This document shows positions 1-8,612 of a stretch of 41,111 nucleotides of DNA, one piece after another. Position 1 is the stretch's first letter. Each line of letters starts with the position of its first letter. The position numbers and the translations under genes were made by a program. The notes beneath the pieces were generated by a model. It saw only the letters and a list, made by a program, of their open reading frames with translations, was not told the DNA's origin and searched no databases. The DNA lies in the NCBI GenBank assembly GCA_964471475.1, contig CAYYFQ010000016.1:1-41111 (forward strand), given 5' to 3'. This DNA comes from JAJNBD01 sp964471475. GTDB taxonomy: Bacteria > Pseudomonadota > Gammaproteobacteria > CAISUE01.

Positions 1-56
1 ACTTTACTGGGTGTCACAAGCTTAGAGTAAGCTACGAATAATTATCTGAAAAAGTA
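1..56 (-). repeat. dispersed repeat, copy A (cut by window edge)
   Basis: Read on the minus strand, two blocks match a second copy at 8013-8068: positions 34-54 match 8013-8033 in 19 of 21 bases, and positions 1-22 match 8047-8068 in 21 of 22 bases. The spacers between the blocks are 11 and 13 bases. The two copies are in opposite orientation and bracket the first 8 kb. The element lies downstream of the threonine dehydratase gene and may continue beyond the window. Its function is not known to me. Confidence 0.75.
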
Positions 57-62
57 TATTTG

Positions 63-1022
63 CTAAATTAGTTGCTGTAATTCCGAAAAACTGATGTTTC
101 CACCACAGAGTAAAAGAACGACATGATCATCTTTTGTAAAAGTTTGACGTAAATGATAAGCTGCTGCCAACGTGCAAGCAGCCGCAGGCTCTGTCAGCAG
201 TTTTATTTCTTCCAATAAAAATTTTAGTGCTGAGATAGTTTCTTCATCGTTGACAAGCTCTACTTTTTCAATGAACGTTTGAGCTACCTCAAAATTCATT
301 TGACCCACTATCGGTGCACAGAGCGTTTTAGCCACGGTGTGCATATGATCTAAATGCACTAATCGATTCTCTTGAAGCGAACGAAACATCGTAGGTGCGC
401 CCACAGTTTCGACCCCCCAGATTCGCACTTCACTTTTTAATTGTTTCATTGCAGAAGCAATACCTGCAATGAGACCACCGCCTCCGATACTCACCAGCAC
501 ATCCGTAACTTGCGGCAAAGACTCTAAAATTTCTAATCCAATAGTTCCCTGGCCTGCCACGATCTCTTTGTCATCATAGGGAGGGATGAATGCCATTCCT
601 GTTTTTTCATGATGCTTCGCCTCATCGAGCGCCGTTTGTAAATCCTTACATAGAACCACTTCGGCTCCATAACTCTTAATTGCTTGGATTGCGCTTTCCA
701 AAGTATCCGTAGGCATCAAAATACGCGATTGTATTTTTAGTTTTTGCGCGGCATAAGCCACTGCCCGACCGTGATTACCTGCACTGACAGCAATAATTCC
801 CCGCGCTTTTTCAGTGTCTGTGAGATTAAGGAGTTTATTAAAAGCACCGCGCACTTTAAAAGCCCCTGTATTTTGTAAATTTTCTAGCTTCAAATAAATA
901 TTGGTTTGTAACTTCTCACTTAAAAGAGGGCTATAAATTAAAGGCGTCTTTTGAACCCAAGGCTCAATCAAAGTAGCGGCGGATTTTATTTTATCAAGTG
1001 GTATGTGAATTTTTTTTGTCAT
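63..1022 (-). CDS. threonine/serine ammonia-lyase (PLP-dependent, catabolic type)
   Basis: Fold-type II PLP enzyme that deaminates threonine (or serine) to a 2-oxo acid in the cytoplasm. The PLP lysine is K56 in the motif NTGAFKVRGA. The substrate loop AGNHG lies near residue 81 and the phosphate-binding glycine loop SIGGGG at 178-183. At 319 residues it ends after the catalytic domain and lacks the C-terminal ACT-like regulatory domain of biosynthetic IlvA, so it matches TdcB-like catabolic dehydratases or the related threo-3-hydroxyaspartate ammonia-lyases. The sequence does not separate these. The ATG at 1022 follows a good GAGGGA ribosome-binding site. It is transcribed leftward, with ribD 39 bases upstream in the same direction, so the two may share a transcript. 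Confidence 0.88.
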   Translation of the reverse strand: MTKKIHIPLDKIKSAATLIEPWVQKTPLIYSPLLSEKLQTNIYLKLENLQNTGAFKVRGAFNKLLNLTDTEKARGIIAVSAGNHGRAVAYAAQKLKIQSRILMPTDTLESAIQAIKSYGAEVVLCKDLQTALDEAKHHEKTGMAFIPPYDDKEIVAGQGTIGLEILESLPQVTDVLVSIGGGGLIAGIASAMKQLKSEVRIWGVETVGAPTMFRSLQENRLVHLDHMHTVAKTLCAPIVGQMNFEVAQTFIEKVELVNDEETISALKFLLEEIKLLTEPAAACTLAAAYHLRQTFTKDDHVVLLLCGGNISFSELQQLI

Positions 1023-1061
1023 TTTTCCCTCATACTCATTAGTGTTCGTTTATAATTCGCT

Positions 1062-2135
1062 CTATTGTGAGTGCCAACTAATATAACAAACACTTTCGTG
1101 CCCCACAACTTCCCAGTGAATGTTTTGTACACCATTCAAAATAGCAGGATCCGTAAACGCTGAATAAGCCAAGGGCCCTAAAATTTTAGGGCAATAATAA
1201 AGCATTGCCTCACATAAAAATCCTGAGAGCGCTAGACGCTCAAAGCAATAACGACCTGCCTCTATCCAGAGAAAATAACGACCATCTGCACCAATATTTT
1301 TAAAAATTTCAGACCAGGATAACAAATGATTAACTACTTTAATCGGAATATAACGCACATTAGCTTGAGAGATTTTTTTAACATCATCACGACCCGCTAA
1401 TTGTTCATCAAAAAATAAAGTAATCTCTTTGGCTGTGCGAAAAATTTTTGCTTTCTCCGTAAGCGTTAACTTCCGGTCCAGAATATAAATAGATTTGGCC
1501 ATTGAAATGCCCTCTAAACGGATATTCAATTGAGGGTCATCACTTAAAATTGTTTTCGCCGTCGTTAAAATAGCACAAGCTTCTTTACGTTTTTGGTGTG
1601 TCAACGGGCTTAATGCTAGACTCGAAATTTGCGTAGGAGCATCATGTTGCAACGCGATTTTGCCATCCAATGACAACGCGAGCTTTGCCACTACCCAAGG
1701 TAATTGAGTATGGTGCCAATACGCATACGCTTGATACAAAGCATCAATTTCAGGAAGTGGTAAATGTTCGCACTCTATTCCTGCTTGAGTTAATGCCTGA
1801 ATTCCTTTACCAGCCACATTAGGGTTAGGATCTTGGTAAGCAAAATAAAGCTTTTTGATCCCGCGCTTAATTAATAAATCTGTACAAGGAGGTGTACGGC
1901 CATGCGTACAACAAGGTTCAAGCGTGACATAAATCGAAGCACCACTTGCTTCGTTGCCTAATTGATTTAAGGCAGCCGCTTCGGCGTGGGGGGTACCCGG
2001 ACCCAAGTGATAACCTTGCGCCAAAATTTTTCCATCTTTCACAACCACAGCGCCCACTGAAGGATTAGGAGCACAGCTACCTAACTTTATTTTGGCAAGT
2101 GCATAAGCTTGATGCATTATTTGAGTGCTGAACAT
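1062..2135 (-). CDS. ribD: bifunctional riboflavin biosynthesis deaminase/reductase RibD
   Basis: Catalyses two successive steps of riboflavin synthesis: deamination of the pyrimidine intermediate, then reduction of its ribosyl side chain. The N-terminal cytidine-deaminase-like domain (about 1-145) shows the zinc ligands H50 in HAE, C75 in EPCC and C84 in TPPC, with E52 as the proton shuttle. The reductase domain follows, beginning near VVAKLALSLDGKIA. The length of 357 residues is usual for the family. No other rib genes are adjacent, so the pathway is split. The gene is divergent from the phosphate permease with 86 bases between them. Confidence 0.95.
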   Translation of the reverse strand: MFSTQIMHQAYALAKIKLGSCAPNPSVGAVVVKDGKILAQGYHLGPGTPHAEAAALNQLGNEASGASIYVTLEPCCTHGRTPPCTDLLIKRGIKKLYFAYQDPNPNVAGKGIQALTQAGIECEHLPLPEIDALYQAYAYWHHTQLPWVVAKLALSLDGKIALQHDAPTQISSLALSPLTHQKRKEACAILTTAKTILSDDPQLNIRLEGISMAKSIYILDRKLTLTEKAKIFRTAKEITLFFDEQLAGRDDVKKISQANVRYIPIKVVNHLLSWSEIFKNIGADGRYFLWIEAGRYCFERLALSGFLCEAMLYYCPKILGPLAYSAFTDPAILNGVQNIHWEVVGHESVCYISWHSQ

Positions 2136-2221
2136 GAAATACTCTCACTACAATGCTAAAATAACACAATGATGACATAATTCATCAACAAACTGAAGCA
2201 AAAAATTTCTTAGACCCTATT

Positions 2222-3199
2222 ATGACTTCATTATATTTCATCTGCTTTATTGTGGGAGTGGCTTTTATTTTTGATTTTGTCAACGGTTTTCATGATGCTT
2301 CCAATTCGATTGCCACCGTAGTTTCCACAGGGGTTTTAAAGCCACGAGTCGCTGTCCTGTGGGCCGCTTTTTTTAATTTTATTGCTTTTTTATTTTTTCA
2401 CCTCAATGTAGCAACCACTTTTGGAGTCGGGCTTGTCAGCCCCGCTATTATCACCCCCTATGTCATCTTAGCTACCTTACTGGGTGCTATTTCATTTAAT
2501 TTAATCACATGGTACTTAGGGTTGCCTTCAAGCTCATCACACGCCTTGATTGGCGCCCTTGTGGGCGCGGCGCTTGCCAAAAACGGAACTCATAGCATGG
2601 AATGGTTAGGGTTGAGTAAAACCCTTCTTGCCATTTTTATTTCGCCTGTTCTAGGCATGATTGTGAGTTTCTTCATATTACGCATGATCAAAAAAATCTT
2701 ACGTGATCACCATACACACTTTAATCGAAGCTTCCAATTGATTTCAGCCGCTTTGTTAAGTCTTGGTCATGGAGGAAACGATGCACAAAAAACAATGGGG
2801 ATTATTGCTCTTTTACTTTTTTCAGCGAATTTAATCGGTCCGCATTTTCATATACCTTTTTGGGTTATCATTAGCTGTAATTTAGTCATGGGCTTAGGAA
2901 CATTTGCTGGCGGTTGGCGTATTGTAAAAACAATGGGAGAAAAAATCACCCCTTTAACACCGCAACGTGGGGCGGCTGCCGAAACAGGCTCGGCTTTAGT
3001 CTTGTTCTTAGCAACCCAACTAGGTATTCCTGTGTCTACTACTCATATTGTGACGGGATCTATCATTGGTGTAGGCCTAAAAAATACGTATTACTCACCT
3101 AATTGGATTCTTATCAAAAGAATCTGTTTTGCATGGCTATTAACACTACCTTGTTCAGCACTCCTTGCTGCAACTTTTGTTTATATTTTTAGATTTTAA
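2222..3199 (+). CDS. PiT-family inorganic phosphate permease
   Basis: Inner-membrane phosphate:cation symporter of the PiT family. The two inverted-repeat signature motifs are both present: GFHDASNSIATVVSTG near residues 22-37 and LGHGGNDAQKTMG near 179-191. About ten hydrophobic segments span 325 residues. The first signature reads HDASN rather than the commoner NDANN, a known kind of variation. A PhoU/DUF47 partner, often upstream of short PiT genes, is not here. The start ATG has no strong Shine-Dalgarno sequence. The gene stands alone on the plus strand between leftward genes. Confidence 0.93.
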   Translation: MTSLYFICFIVGVAFIFDFVNGFHDASNSIATVVSTGVLKPRVAVLWAAFFNFIAFLFFHLNVATTFGVGLVSPAIITPYVILATLLGAISFNLITWYLGLPSSSSHALIGALVGAALAKNGTHSMEWLGLSKTLLAIFISPVLGMIVSFFILRMIKKILRDHHTHFNRSFQLISAALLSLGHGGNDAQKTMGIIALLLFSANLIGPHFHIPFWVIISCNLVMGLGTFAGGWRIVKTMGEKITPLTPQRGAAAETGSALVLFLATQLGIPVSTTHIVTGSIIGVGLKNTYYSPNWILIKRICFAWLLTLPCSALLAATFVYIFRF

Positions 3200-3354
3200 A
3201 AAAGAAGAGATATAACACTACCTACTTAGCTTTATACTGTTTTGCACGCTCGCTCGTCTTCAGTCATGTACGTCTATGTACATTCCTTCGACTCGCTCAC
3301 TTGCGTCTTGCCTAAAACTAAGTGCCTAGCACTATACTATAGCGAGATCACATA
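3200..3354. other. intergenic stretch with a small palindrome
   Basis: No gene is supported. The stretch contains a short hairpin with arms ATGTAC/GTACAT at about 3266-3283, embedded in sequence with CGCTCGCTCG-type words that also occur near 3776-3788. This looks like a fragment of a dispersed intergenic repeat, but only weak similarity can be judged by eye. Confidence 0.35.
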
Positions 3355-3394
3355 AAAATCAGCAGCCTCACCAGAAAGTGAGGCTGCTGATTTT
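3355..3394 (-). terminator. strong rho-independent terminator of the HU gene
   Basis: Perfect 17-bp inverted repeat (3355-3371 and 3378-3394) with a 6-base loop. On the minus strand it ends in a T-rich tract. It lies 14 bases after the HU stop codon. The A run on the other side means it could also stop transcription from the phosphate permease. Confidence 0.93.
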
Positions 3395-3408
3395 GGAAAA
3401 GGAAAAAA

Positions 3409-3684
3409 TTATTTCTTAACTGCGTCTTTAAGTGCTTTACCAGCTTTGAATACAGGCACTTTTGTTGCTTTGATTTTGATGGTAGCTCCGGTTTGCGGGT
3501 TACGACCTGTGCGAGCAGCACGACCACGAACTTTAAAATTACCAAAACCAATTAAAGTCACTTCTTCACCTTTTTTAAGTGCTTTAGTAACAGTTGCTAC
3601 AAAAGCATCAATAGCACCACCAGCGGCAGCTTTAGTTAATCCTGCGACTTTAGCAACTTGATCAATTAATTCAGACTTGTTCAT
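3409..3684 (-). CDS. hupB: DNA-binding protein HU (beta-type)
   Basis: Small nucleoid-associated protein that binds and bends DNA as a dimer. Its 91 residues match HU throughout: N-terminal helices MNKSELIDQVAKVAGLT, the motif GFGNFKVR, then the DNA-binding arm GRNPQTGATIKI and VPVFKAGKALKDAV at the C-terminus. The start ATG at 3684 follows the ribosome-binding site AGGAGAG. It is monocistronic, ending at the strong hairpin at 3355-3394. HU-beta is assigned from the NKSELI...AGKALKDAV pattern. Distinguishing it from HU-alpha would need a tree. Confidence 0.95.
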   Translation of the reverse strand: MNKSELIDQVAKVAGLTKAAAGGAIDAFVATVTKALKKGEEVTLIGFGNFKVRGRAARTGRNPQTGATIKIKATKVPVFKAGKALKDAVKK

Positions 3685-3759
3685 AAAACTTACTCTCCTA
3701 TAAAATTGTAGTGAACACCAGGGCGTAGTTTAGCACGTTCTTTGCAAATGTGTAATCCT

Positions 3760-3871
3760 GTATGCCTATAAATCGCGCTCGCTCGACGACCTCTCTTACC
3801 TATTGTGCTTAGCACACAACGGAAGCTCACAATGTACATCTACTGATAGGGGTTTGTAAAGAGGGACGCCC
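3760..3871. repeat. imperfect inverted repeat between HU and nuclease genes
   Basis: Arms near 3789-3803 (CCTCTCTTACCTAT) and 3844-3866 (ATAGGGGTTTGTAAAGAGG) are partly complementary. A small palindrome TGTGCTTAGCACA lies between them. It resembles the short inverted-repeat elements seen elsewhere in this window and may also act as a terminator or spacer. No gene is seen. Confidence 0.4.
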
Positions 3872-6433
3872 TTAATTGCTGACCTCTTTAATACGACAAA
3901 ATGCTTGCAACCCACATAATTTGCAAGTATTTTCGCCATCACGGGGATTTAATTTTGCTTGACTGTGCACAAAATCATGCGTAAGTTCTAAAAGTTTTTT
4001 TTGCCATTGATTTTGCAAATCCTCCCAATTTTCTATGGGTGCGAGCGCCCCAAAGCCCCCTAAAGTCAAAGCTTCTTTTGCAAATCCTGTGAAACGAATT
4101 GTTTTTGCCGAAACCTCAGCAAAAGCAATCCCATCAATTTTATGAGATTCGGTGACCACATAAAAAGGAAGTTGAGGCTCAGTAAGTTGTGCAGGTAAAC
4201 AACTTTTTGCAGAGGCAATACCTGTTTTATAATCAATTAATAATAATTTTCCATCGGCTAATTGATCAATTCGATCAACGCGTACACGCCATTTATAATC
4301 GCCAAACAAAATCTGTGCGTCTTTTTCAAGCGCATAAATCTGAAAAGGTGGGCGTGTTTTTTCAGCACTCATCCACTTTGATAACAATTCTTCAAGATAA
4401 TTTTGCTCTAATACAAATAACGCTTTAGGTAATTGTTTTTTTCTCTCCCACGGAATAAGCTGAAAACCAAGATAAATAGAACGTTTCAGAAGCTCCCTTA
4501 ATGCTTCATTGGGAAGGCGAATTAAATTCTCTTGGGTTTGTATATTTTGCCAAACAAGTTGTAAAGCACGATGAACGACAAGCCCTTTTTCAATCGGCGT
4601 TAATCCAAATTGATTAAGCGGTAAAGGCTTAACACGCAAACGATATTTAGCAAAAGCTTGCATAGGACAAAGGACTTGAGATTTTAACGCACTAGTACTT
4701 CCCAGAATGGTTGTTTTATTCCAAGCAAAAAGTGGAGAGGCTTGGTCATGTGTGCTACTACTGTCCCTCTCTTGCATAATTGCGTCATAAAAATTTTCTT
4801 CCCTTGCACCAAAAAGGTTTACATATTTTACTGCAGTTAACTTCTCACAAAAGCTTGATAACTGCTGCACTTTATCCGCAAGGATGGTAGGATGCAATAA
4901 ATACAACTCTTTGGTATGCCTTTGAAAAGTATCGAAACAAGCCTCTGTACATTGGCGATTAAAAGCAACGTCGCTACCCCACACGCCATATTCTTTTTGT
5001 ACTTGCATTGGAATAAAAGGAGTAGATCGCGTGGGCAAGACTTTCGTTTCCGCCGTCACCCCCCACCAGATCATATAATCAAAGTGTTGGGTAAGCGCAT
5101 CTAATGGCGATAAAATTTTAATTTTCGCATGCAAATTATTTTTATCGTTTACTTCCCTTCCACCTTCTTCCAACGGTGCCACTGAATGATTTTGACAAAT
5201 CTGCTCAAATATCTCCAATGCTTCTCGCTCTGTAAAAACTTGTTGCCATAAAAAATATTTTTCAAGCAGGGATGGCAATTTATCCCACGCGGTAATCATG
5301 GGTTGTATAATCGCCCATTTAGATGTATAGTGTGTGCTCAAGTGTTCGTTTTCAGAAAAACTTATTTCAATTAATAGTTTTTTCCAATCCACAAACCATA
5401 GAGATAAAATTTTTTTCTCTTTACTTTTTTTAGGCAATAAGTGAAAAAATAATTTTTCTAATTCAGAAAAATCTTTAGCCAAAGCCAAGACAGCCTCAGG
5501 CTTGTAATCGGTAAATAACCATTGACGCAAACGAAATAAAAACTTAGCACGTAAAATCATTTGCTGTGGCATATTTCCCCAGTAAGGCGACTCAAGAAGC
5601 GCTTCTACATCTGCCAATCGCCATTCCATTTGATTTTTAAATCGTAATAAATTGATCGCTGTTTTGATCAACGGCACATCTGCCAAAGCTTGAGATACAA
5701 AAACACTCCAAGAAGTAAGATCTTTAAATTCACAGCAGAGTGCATTGCGCCATCTTCCTTCCCACGCTCGAAGATCATTCACTACTACTGCAATTTTATA
5801 TTGAGAATTTTGCTCATGCCAAAGTTTTATTTGTTTGACAGTAGGCAATAGTGCCTCCTCTAAATTCTCTGTGGTTACTAATTGAACCTCCGATGGTGAT
5901 CGTTTTTCTTCAGATGACATTTCTTTGATTTCGATACCGCTATGCTTAAATTCGCTCAACGCTTTTTTTTGCAATGGTGTTTGCAAAAAAAAGCCATAAA
6001 AAATGAGCTTTGATGGCAAATGGTTATAGCAACGTGTTAAAACAAAATCTTGAAACGCGGACAGCAAAACCACTAATTTTTTTTGCGCACAAATTTTTTT
6101 AAAGTGCATGACTAAAGAAGAAAAAACATGCGCCGCTGGGGAATGATGCGCCGTTAATTTTGATAAAGGAATATCAAACTGACATATCAATTGAAAAGTT
6201 GGTTGAAATGTTTTTACAAAGGGAAGTAAAGATTTTTGTTCACTTTGAGAACATTGTCTAATTGCTTCTTGCCAAATGAACCTCTCTTCGATTGAATTCA
6301 ACAAATAGACATCTTTCGGGAGAGTTTTAGTAACACAAAGATGAATAAATTCTTGCCATGTATAAATTAAACCATGACGCCCAGCACTTATCATTTGTTT
6401 TTTTTGCAATTCAGTTGCTGTGATGATCCACAT
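3872..6433 (-). CDS. PD-(D/E)XK nuclease with Fe-S cluster, AddB/RecB-type probable DNA repair protein
   Basis: An 853-residue protein whose C-terminal third is a RecB-family nuclease: VRVDRIDQLADG followed by the catalytic motif LLLIDYKTG near residue 733. One cysteine in LCPMQAF (about 589) and three in CKLCGLQAFC (about 834-844) are spaced like the iron-sulfur staple of AddB and related nucleases. The N-terminal two thirds look like a degenerate helicase-type scaffold, and I see no Walker A motif, as in AddB-like inactivated helicases. It probably processes DNA ends in repair, but the partner is not in the window. It starts 8 bases after rarA, so it is probably co-transcribed with it. Confidence 0.8.
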   Translation of the reverse strand: MWIITATELQKKQMISAGRHGLIYTWQEFIHLCVTKTLPKDVYLLNSIEERFIWQEAIRQCSQSEQKSLLPFVKTFQPTFQLICQFDIPLSKLTAHHSPAAHVFSSLVMHFKKICAQKKLVVLLSAFQDFVLTRCYNHLPSKLIFYGFFLQTPLQKKALSEFKHSGIEIKEMSSEEKRSPSEVQLVTTENLEEALLPTVKQIKLWHEQNSQYKIAVVVNDLRAWEGRWRNALCCEFKDLTSWSVFVSQALADVPLIKTAINLLRFKNQMEWRLADVEALLESPYWGNMPQQMILRAKFLFRLRQWLFTDYKPEAVLALAKDFSELEKLFFHLLPKKSKEKKILSLWFVDWKKLLIEISFSENEHLSTHYTSKWAIIQPMITAWDKLPSLLEKYFLWQQVFTEREALEIFEQICQNHSVAPLEEGGREVNDKNNLHAKIKILSPLDALTQHFDYMIWWGVTAETKVLPTRSTPFIPMQVQKEYGVWGSDVAFNRQCTEACFDTFQRHTKELYLLHPTILADKVQQLSSFCEKLTAVKYVNLFGAREENFYDAIMQERDSSSTHDQASPLFAWNKTTILGSTSALKSQVLCPMQAFAKYRLRVKPLPLNQFGLTPIEKGLVVHRALQLVWQNIQTQENLIRLPNEALRELLKRSIYLGFQLIPWERKKQLPKALFVLEQNYLEELLSKWMSAEKTRPPFQIYALEKDAQILFGDYKWRVRVDRIDQLADGKLLLIDYKTGIASAKSCLPAQLTEPQLPFYVVTESHKIDGIAFAEVSAKTIRFTGFAKEALTLGGFGALAPIENWEDLQNQWQKKLLELTHDFVHSQAKLNPRDGENTCKLCGLQAFCRIKEVSN

Positions 6434-6441
6434 AGTAGAAT

Positions 6442-7725
6442 CTAAGTTTTAGTACGCTTATCTAATTCCTGCAAATAGCGTAATTTTTCAGAAATTTGTT
6501 TTTCAAGCCCATGAGAAGTTGGCGCATAATATTGCCTTTTAGGCATCGATTCTGGAAAATAGTTTTCATTAGGCACATAGCCTTCTGGAAAATCATGAGC
6601 ATAGCGATATTGCTTCCCATAACCAAGTTCTTTCATTAATTTTGTAGGGGCGTTACGTAAATAGATTGGGACCTCAGCGCTCCCATAACGAGCCAAATCT
6701 TTTAATACTGCATTATAAGCGTTATAGACTGCGTTGCTTTTAGCCGCACAGCTTAAATAGACAATAGCCTGTGCAATAGCTAACTCGCCCTCAGGAGAAC
6801 CTAAACGCTCAAACACATCTGCTGCATTTAAAGCTAACTGTAACGCGCGAGGATCGGCATTCCCAATATCTTCGGTGGCTGCCCTAATCACTCTTCTTGC
6901 GATATAACGCGGATCACATCCTCCGTGAATCATTCGCGCATACCAATACAAAGCGGCATCAGGATCTGAACCACGAATAGATTTATGCAAAGCAGAAATT
7001 AAATCATAAAAATATTCACCTTGCTTATCAAATCGCAAATGAGAAGTAGCCAATACTTCTTTCAAAATATCTTCCGTAACCGTTTCATCGTCTTCAACAA
7101 ATTCAGCCAAGGCCTCAAGTAAATTTAAAGCCTTACGTGCATCACCATCTGCCGCTAATGCTAATTTTTCCTTGAGCACTTCTGGAAACTCAAAATGCCG
7201 CATGCCTAAACCATTTTTTTTATCAACCAAAGCACGATCAATGATAGTCAGCAGCTGAGGAAGCTCAAGATTTTTGAGCACATAAACTTTCAAGCGAGAC
7301 AATAAAGCGTTATTGATTTCAAAGGAAGGGTTTTCTGTAGTAGCACCAATAAGGATAAAAGTTCCTTGTTCCACATCAGCCAGCAAAGCATCTTGCTGTG
7401 CTTTATTAAAACGGTGGATCTCATCAATGAACAGCACCATTTTACGGCCTTCTGCCATAAGGCGTCGAGCTTGCTCAACATATTGACGCAAATCTTTAAC
7501 GCCTGCAGTGACTGCAGAAATCGCCACAAATTCGGCATCCATCATCGTGGCTAACAATTTAGCTAAGGTAGTTTTCCCAACCCCCGGAGGACCCCAAAAA
7601 ATTAACGAATGCAAATTCTTTTTGTGCACAATTTGATACAACGCTTTTCCTGGTTGTAGCAAATGCTCCTGCCCCACAAAATTGGTTAATTTTTCAGGAC
7701 GAAGCCTTGCTGCTAGTGGTTGCAT
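6442..7725 (-). CDS. rarA: replication-associated recombination protein RarA (AAA+ ATPase)
   Basis: AAA+ clamp-loader-like ATPase (MgsA/WRNIP1 family) acting at stalled replication forks. It has Walker A GPPGVGKTT at 45-53, Walker B LFIDEIHR with D101/E102, sensor 1 in LIGATTENPSF, and an arginine-finger region LSRLKVY. The C-terminal tetramerisation and MgsA domains follow, including the conserved RYGSAEVPIYLRNAPTKL-type region. The length of 427 residues is normal for the family. Its first codons overlap the end of the dodecin gene by 13 bases and it is followed closely by the nuclease gene. This suggests translational coupling in a three-gene transcript. Confidence 0.95.
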   Translation of the reverse strand: MQPLAARLRPEKLTNFVGQEHLLQPGKALYQIVHKKNLHSLIFWGPPGVGKTTLAKLLATMMDAEFVAISAVTAGVKDLRQYVEQARRLMAEGRKMVLFIDEIHRFNKAQQDALLADVEQGTFILIGATTENPSFEINNALLSRLKVYVLKNLELPQLLTIIDRALVDKKNGLGMRHFEFPEVLKEKLALAADGDARKALNLLEALAEFVEDDETVTEDILKEVLATSHLRFDKQGEYFYDLISALHKSIRGSDPDAALYWYARMIHGGCDPRYIARRVIRAATEDIGNADPRALQLALNAADVFERLGSPEGELAIAQAIVYLSCAAKSNAVYNAYNAVLKDLARYGSAEVPIYLRNAPTKLMKELGYGKQYRYAHDFPEGYVPNENYFPESMPKRQYYAPTSHGLEKQISEKLRYLQELDKRTKT

Positions 7726-7934
7726 TTGCCTTCGTTATACCCAAGCTTTAATGTGACTTGATAATATAAAATCTTATCCCCATCAACATGCCCACGCTTT
7801 TCGATAATCTCAAACCAACGCACATGGTGACCTGCTTTGTGCGCTGCTGTAATTCCGTTTTGAATAGCATCGTGCATACTTTTTGTAGAAGTCCCTACCA
7901 CTTCCATGATTAAATACGTTTTGGTATCAGTCAT
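7713..7934 (-). CDS. dodecin-family flavin-binding protein
   Basis: A 73-residue protein matching dodecins, small dodecameric flavin stores. The opening YLIMEVVGTSTKSMHDAI and the later RWFEIIEKRGHVDG (with the flavin-stacking Trp) and YYQVTLKLGY are family hallmarks. The start ATG at 7934 follows AAGGAG. It is the first gene of the leftward dodecin-rarA-nuclease run. A functional link to RarA is not evident and the linkage may be incidental. It has a few extra residues (NEGKCNH) beyond the usual end, encoded in the overlap with rarA. Confidence 0.88.
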   Translation of the reverse strand: MTDTKTYLIMEVVGTSTKSMHDAIQNGITAAHKAGHHVRWFEIIEKRGHVDGDKILYYQVTLKLGYNEGKCNH

Positions 7935-8012
7935 AACTACTCCTTAAAATGATTTAAATTAACCCCTTAAGTGTATCATGAATATACTCAGAAGTTGATT
8001 GTGTCTCCTACA

Positions 8013-8068
8013 CTCTTTCAGATAATTATCCGTGAAATCTGAATATAGCTTGTGACGCCCAGTAAAGT
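8013..8068 (+). repeat. dispersed repeat, copy B
   Basis: Plus-strand counterpart of the element at the window start: two near-identical blocks of 21 and 22 bases with similar spacing. It lies in the 250-bp gap between the divergent dodecin and bamE genes. The following sequence to about 8150 (GCGGGACGCTACAAG and onward) has no evident gene. It could be part of a longer element or of a small RNA. Copy A is truncated by the window edge, so the full unit cannot be defined here. Confidence 0.75.
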
Positions 8069-8184
8069 CTCGCGGGACGCTACAAGTACGATGGGTATAG
8101 AACCACGAGAAGGCCCTAGAGAATTCTGTACAGATCGTCTATTATATACCCCTTCTGGTATTACAATTTAAGAGTATTCAGCCT

Positions 8185-8502
8185 ATGACTTTGCGACGTT
8201 TTATATTGTTAATTTTAATGAGCTTCAGTGTAGCAGCTTGCTCTTGGTCTAATTTTCCTTTTTTATATAAGCAAGATATTCAACAAGGCAATGACATCAC
8301 CGATGGCCAATTAGCCCAAGTCAAAATAGGCATGAACCGTGATGACGTGAACTATCTTCTAGGTAATCCCGTGCTCATCAATGTCATAGACACCAACAAT
8401 ATTCAATACGTTTATACCCTTAAAAAAGGCAAAGGTAAAATGACGGAGAAAACCGTGCGGTTAATTTTTATGCAAGATAAGTTGAAAGAGATTGTGCGAT
8501 AA
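8185..8502 (+). CDS. bamE: outer membrane assembly lipoprotein BamE (SmpA/OmlA)
   Basis: Accessory lipoprotein of the beta-barrel assembly machine at the inner face of the outer membrane. The N-terminus is a lipoprotein signal peptide (RRFILLILMSFSVAAC) with a lipobox ending at C19. The mature domain contains the BamE signature GQLAQVKIGMNRDDVNYLLG, then NIQYVYTLKKG. At 105 residues it has the usual length. The ATG at 8185 is preceded by a TAAGAG-type ribosome-binding site, and a TATATACC sequence upstream could be a promoter -10. In many gammaproteobacteria fur is divergent from bamE. Here the divergent gene is the dodecin. Confidence 0.92.
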   Translation: MTLRRFILLILMSFSVAACSWSNFPFLYKQDIQQGNDITDGQLAQVKIGMNRDDVNYLLGNPVLINVIDTNNIQYVYTLKKGKGKMTEKTVRLIFMQDKLKEIVR

Positions 8503-8612
8503 CTTTTAGAACACCCTAAGAGGATCTTCGATCACTTGAACTTGGGAATCAGGAGACTCCTGATATTCCAGTCCTCTTCTTCATTTTTAGTCGCTTTAGA
8601 GGCCGTTATTCG

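Noticed and set aside
8503..8612. Nested small palindromes after bamE as a terminator
   Set aside because: The stem ATCAGGAG/CTCCTGAT has almost no loop and no T run follows, so a rho-independent terminator cannot be supported.
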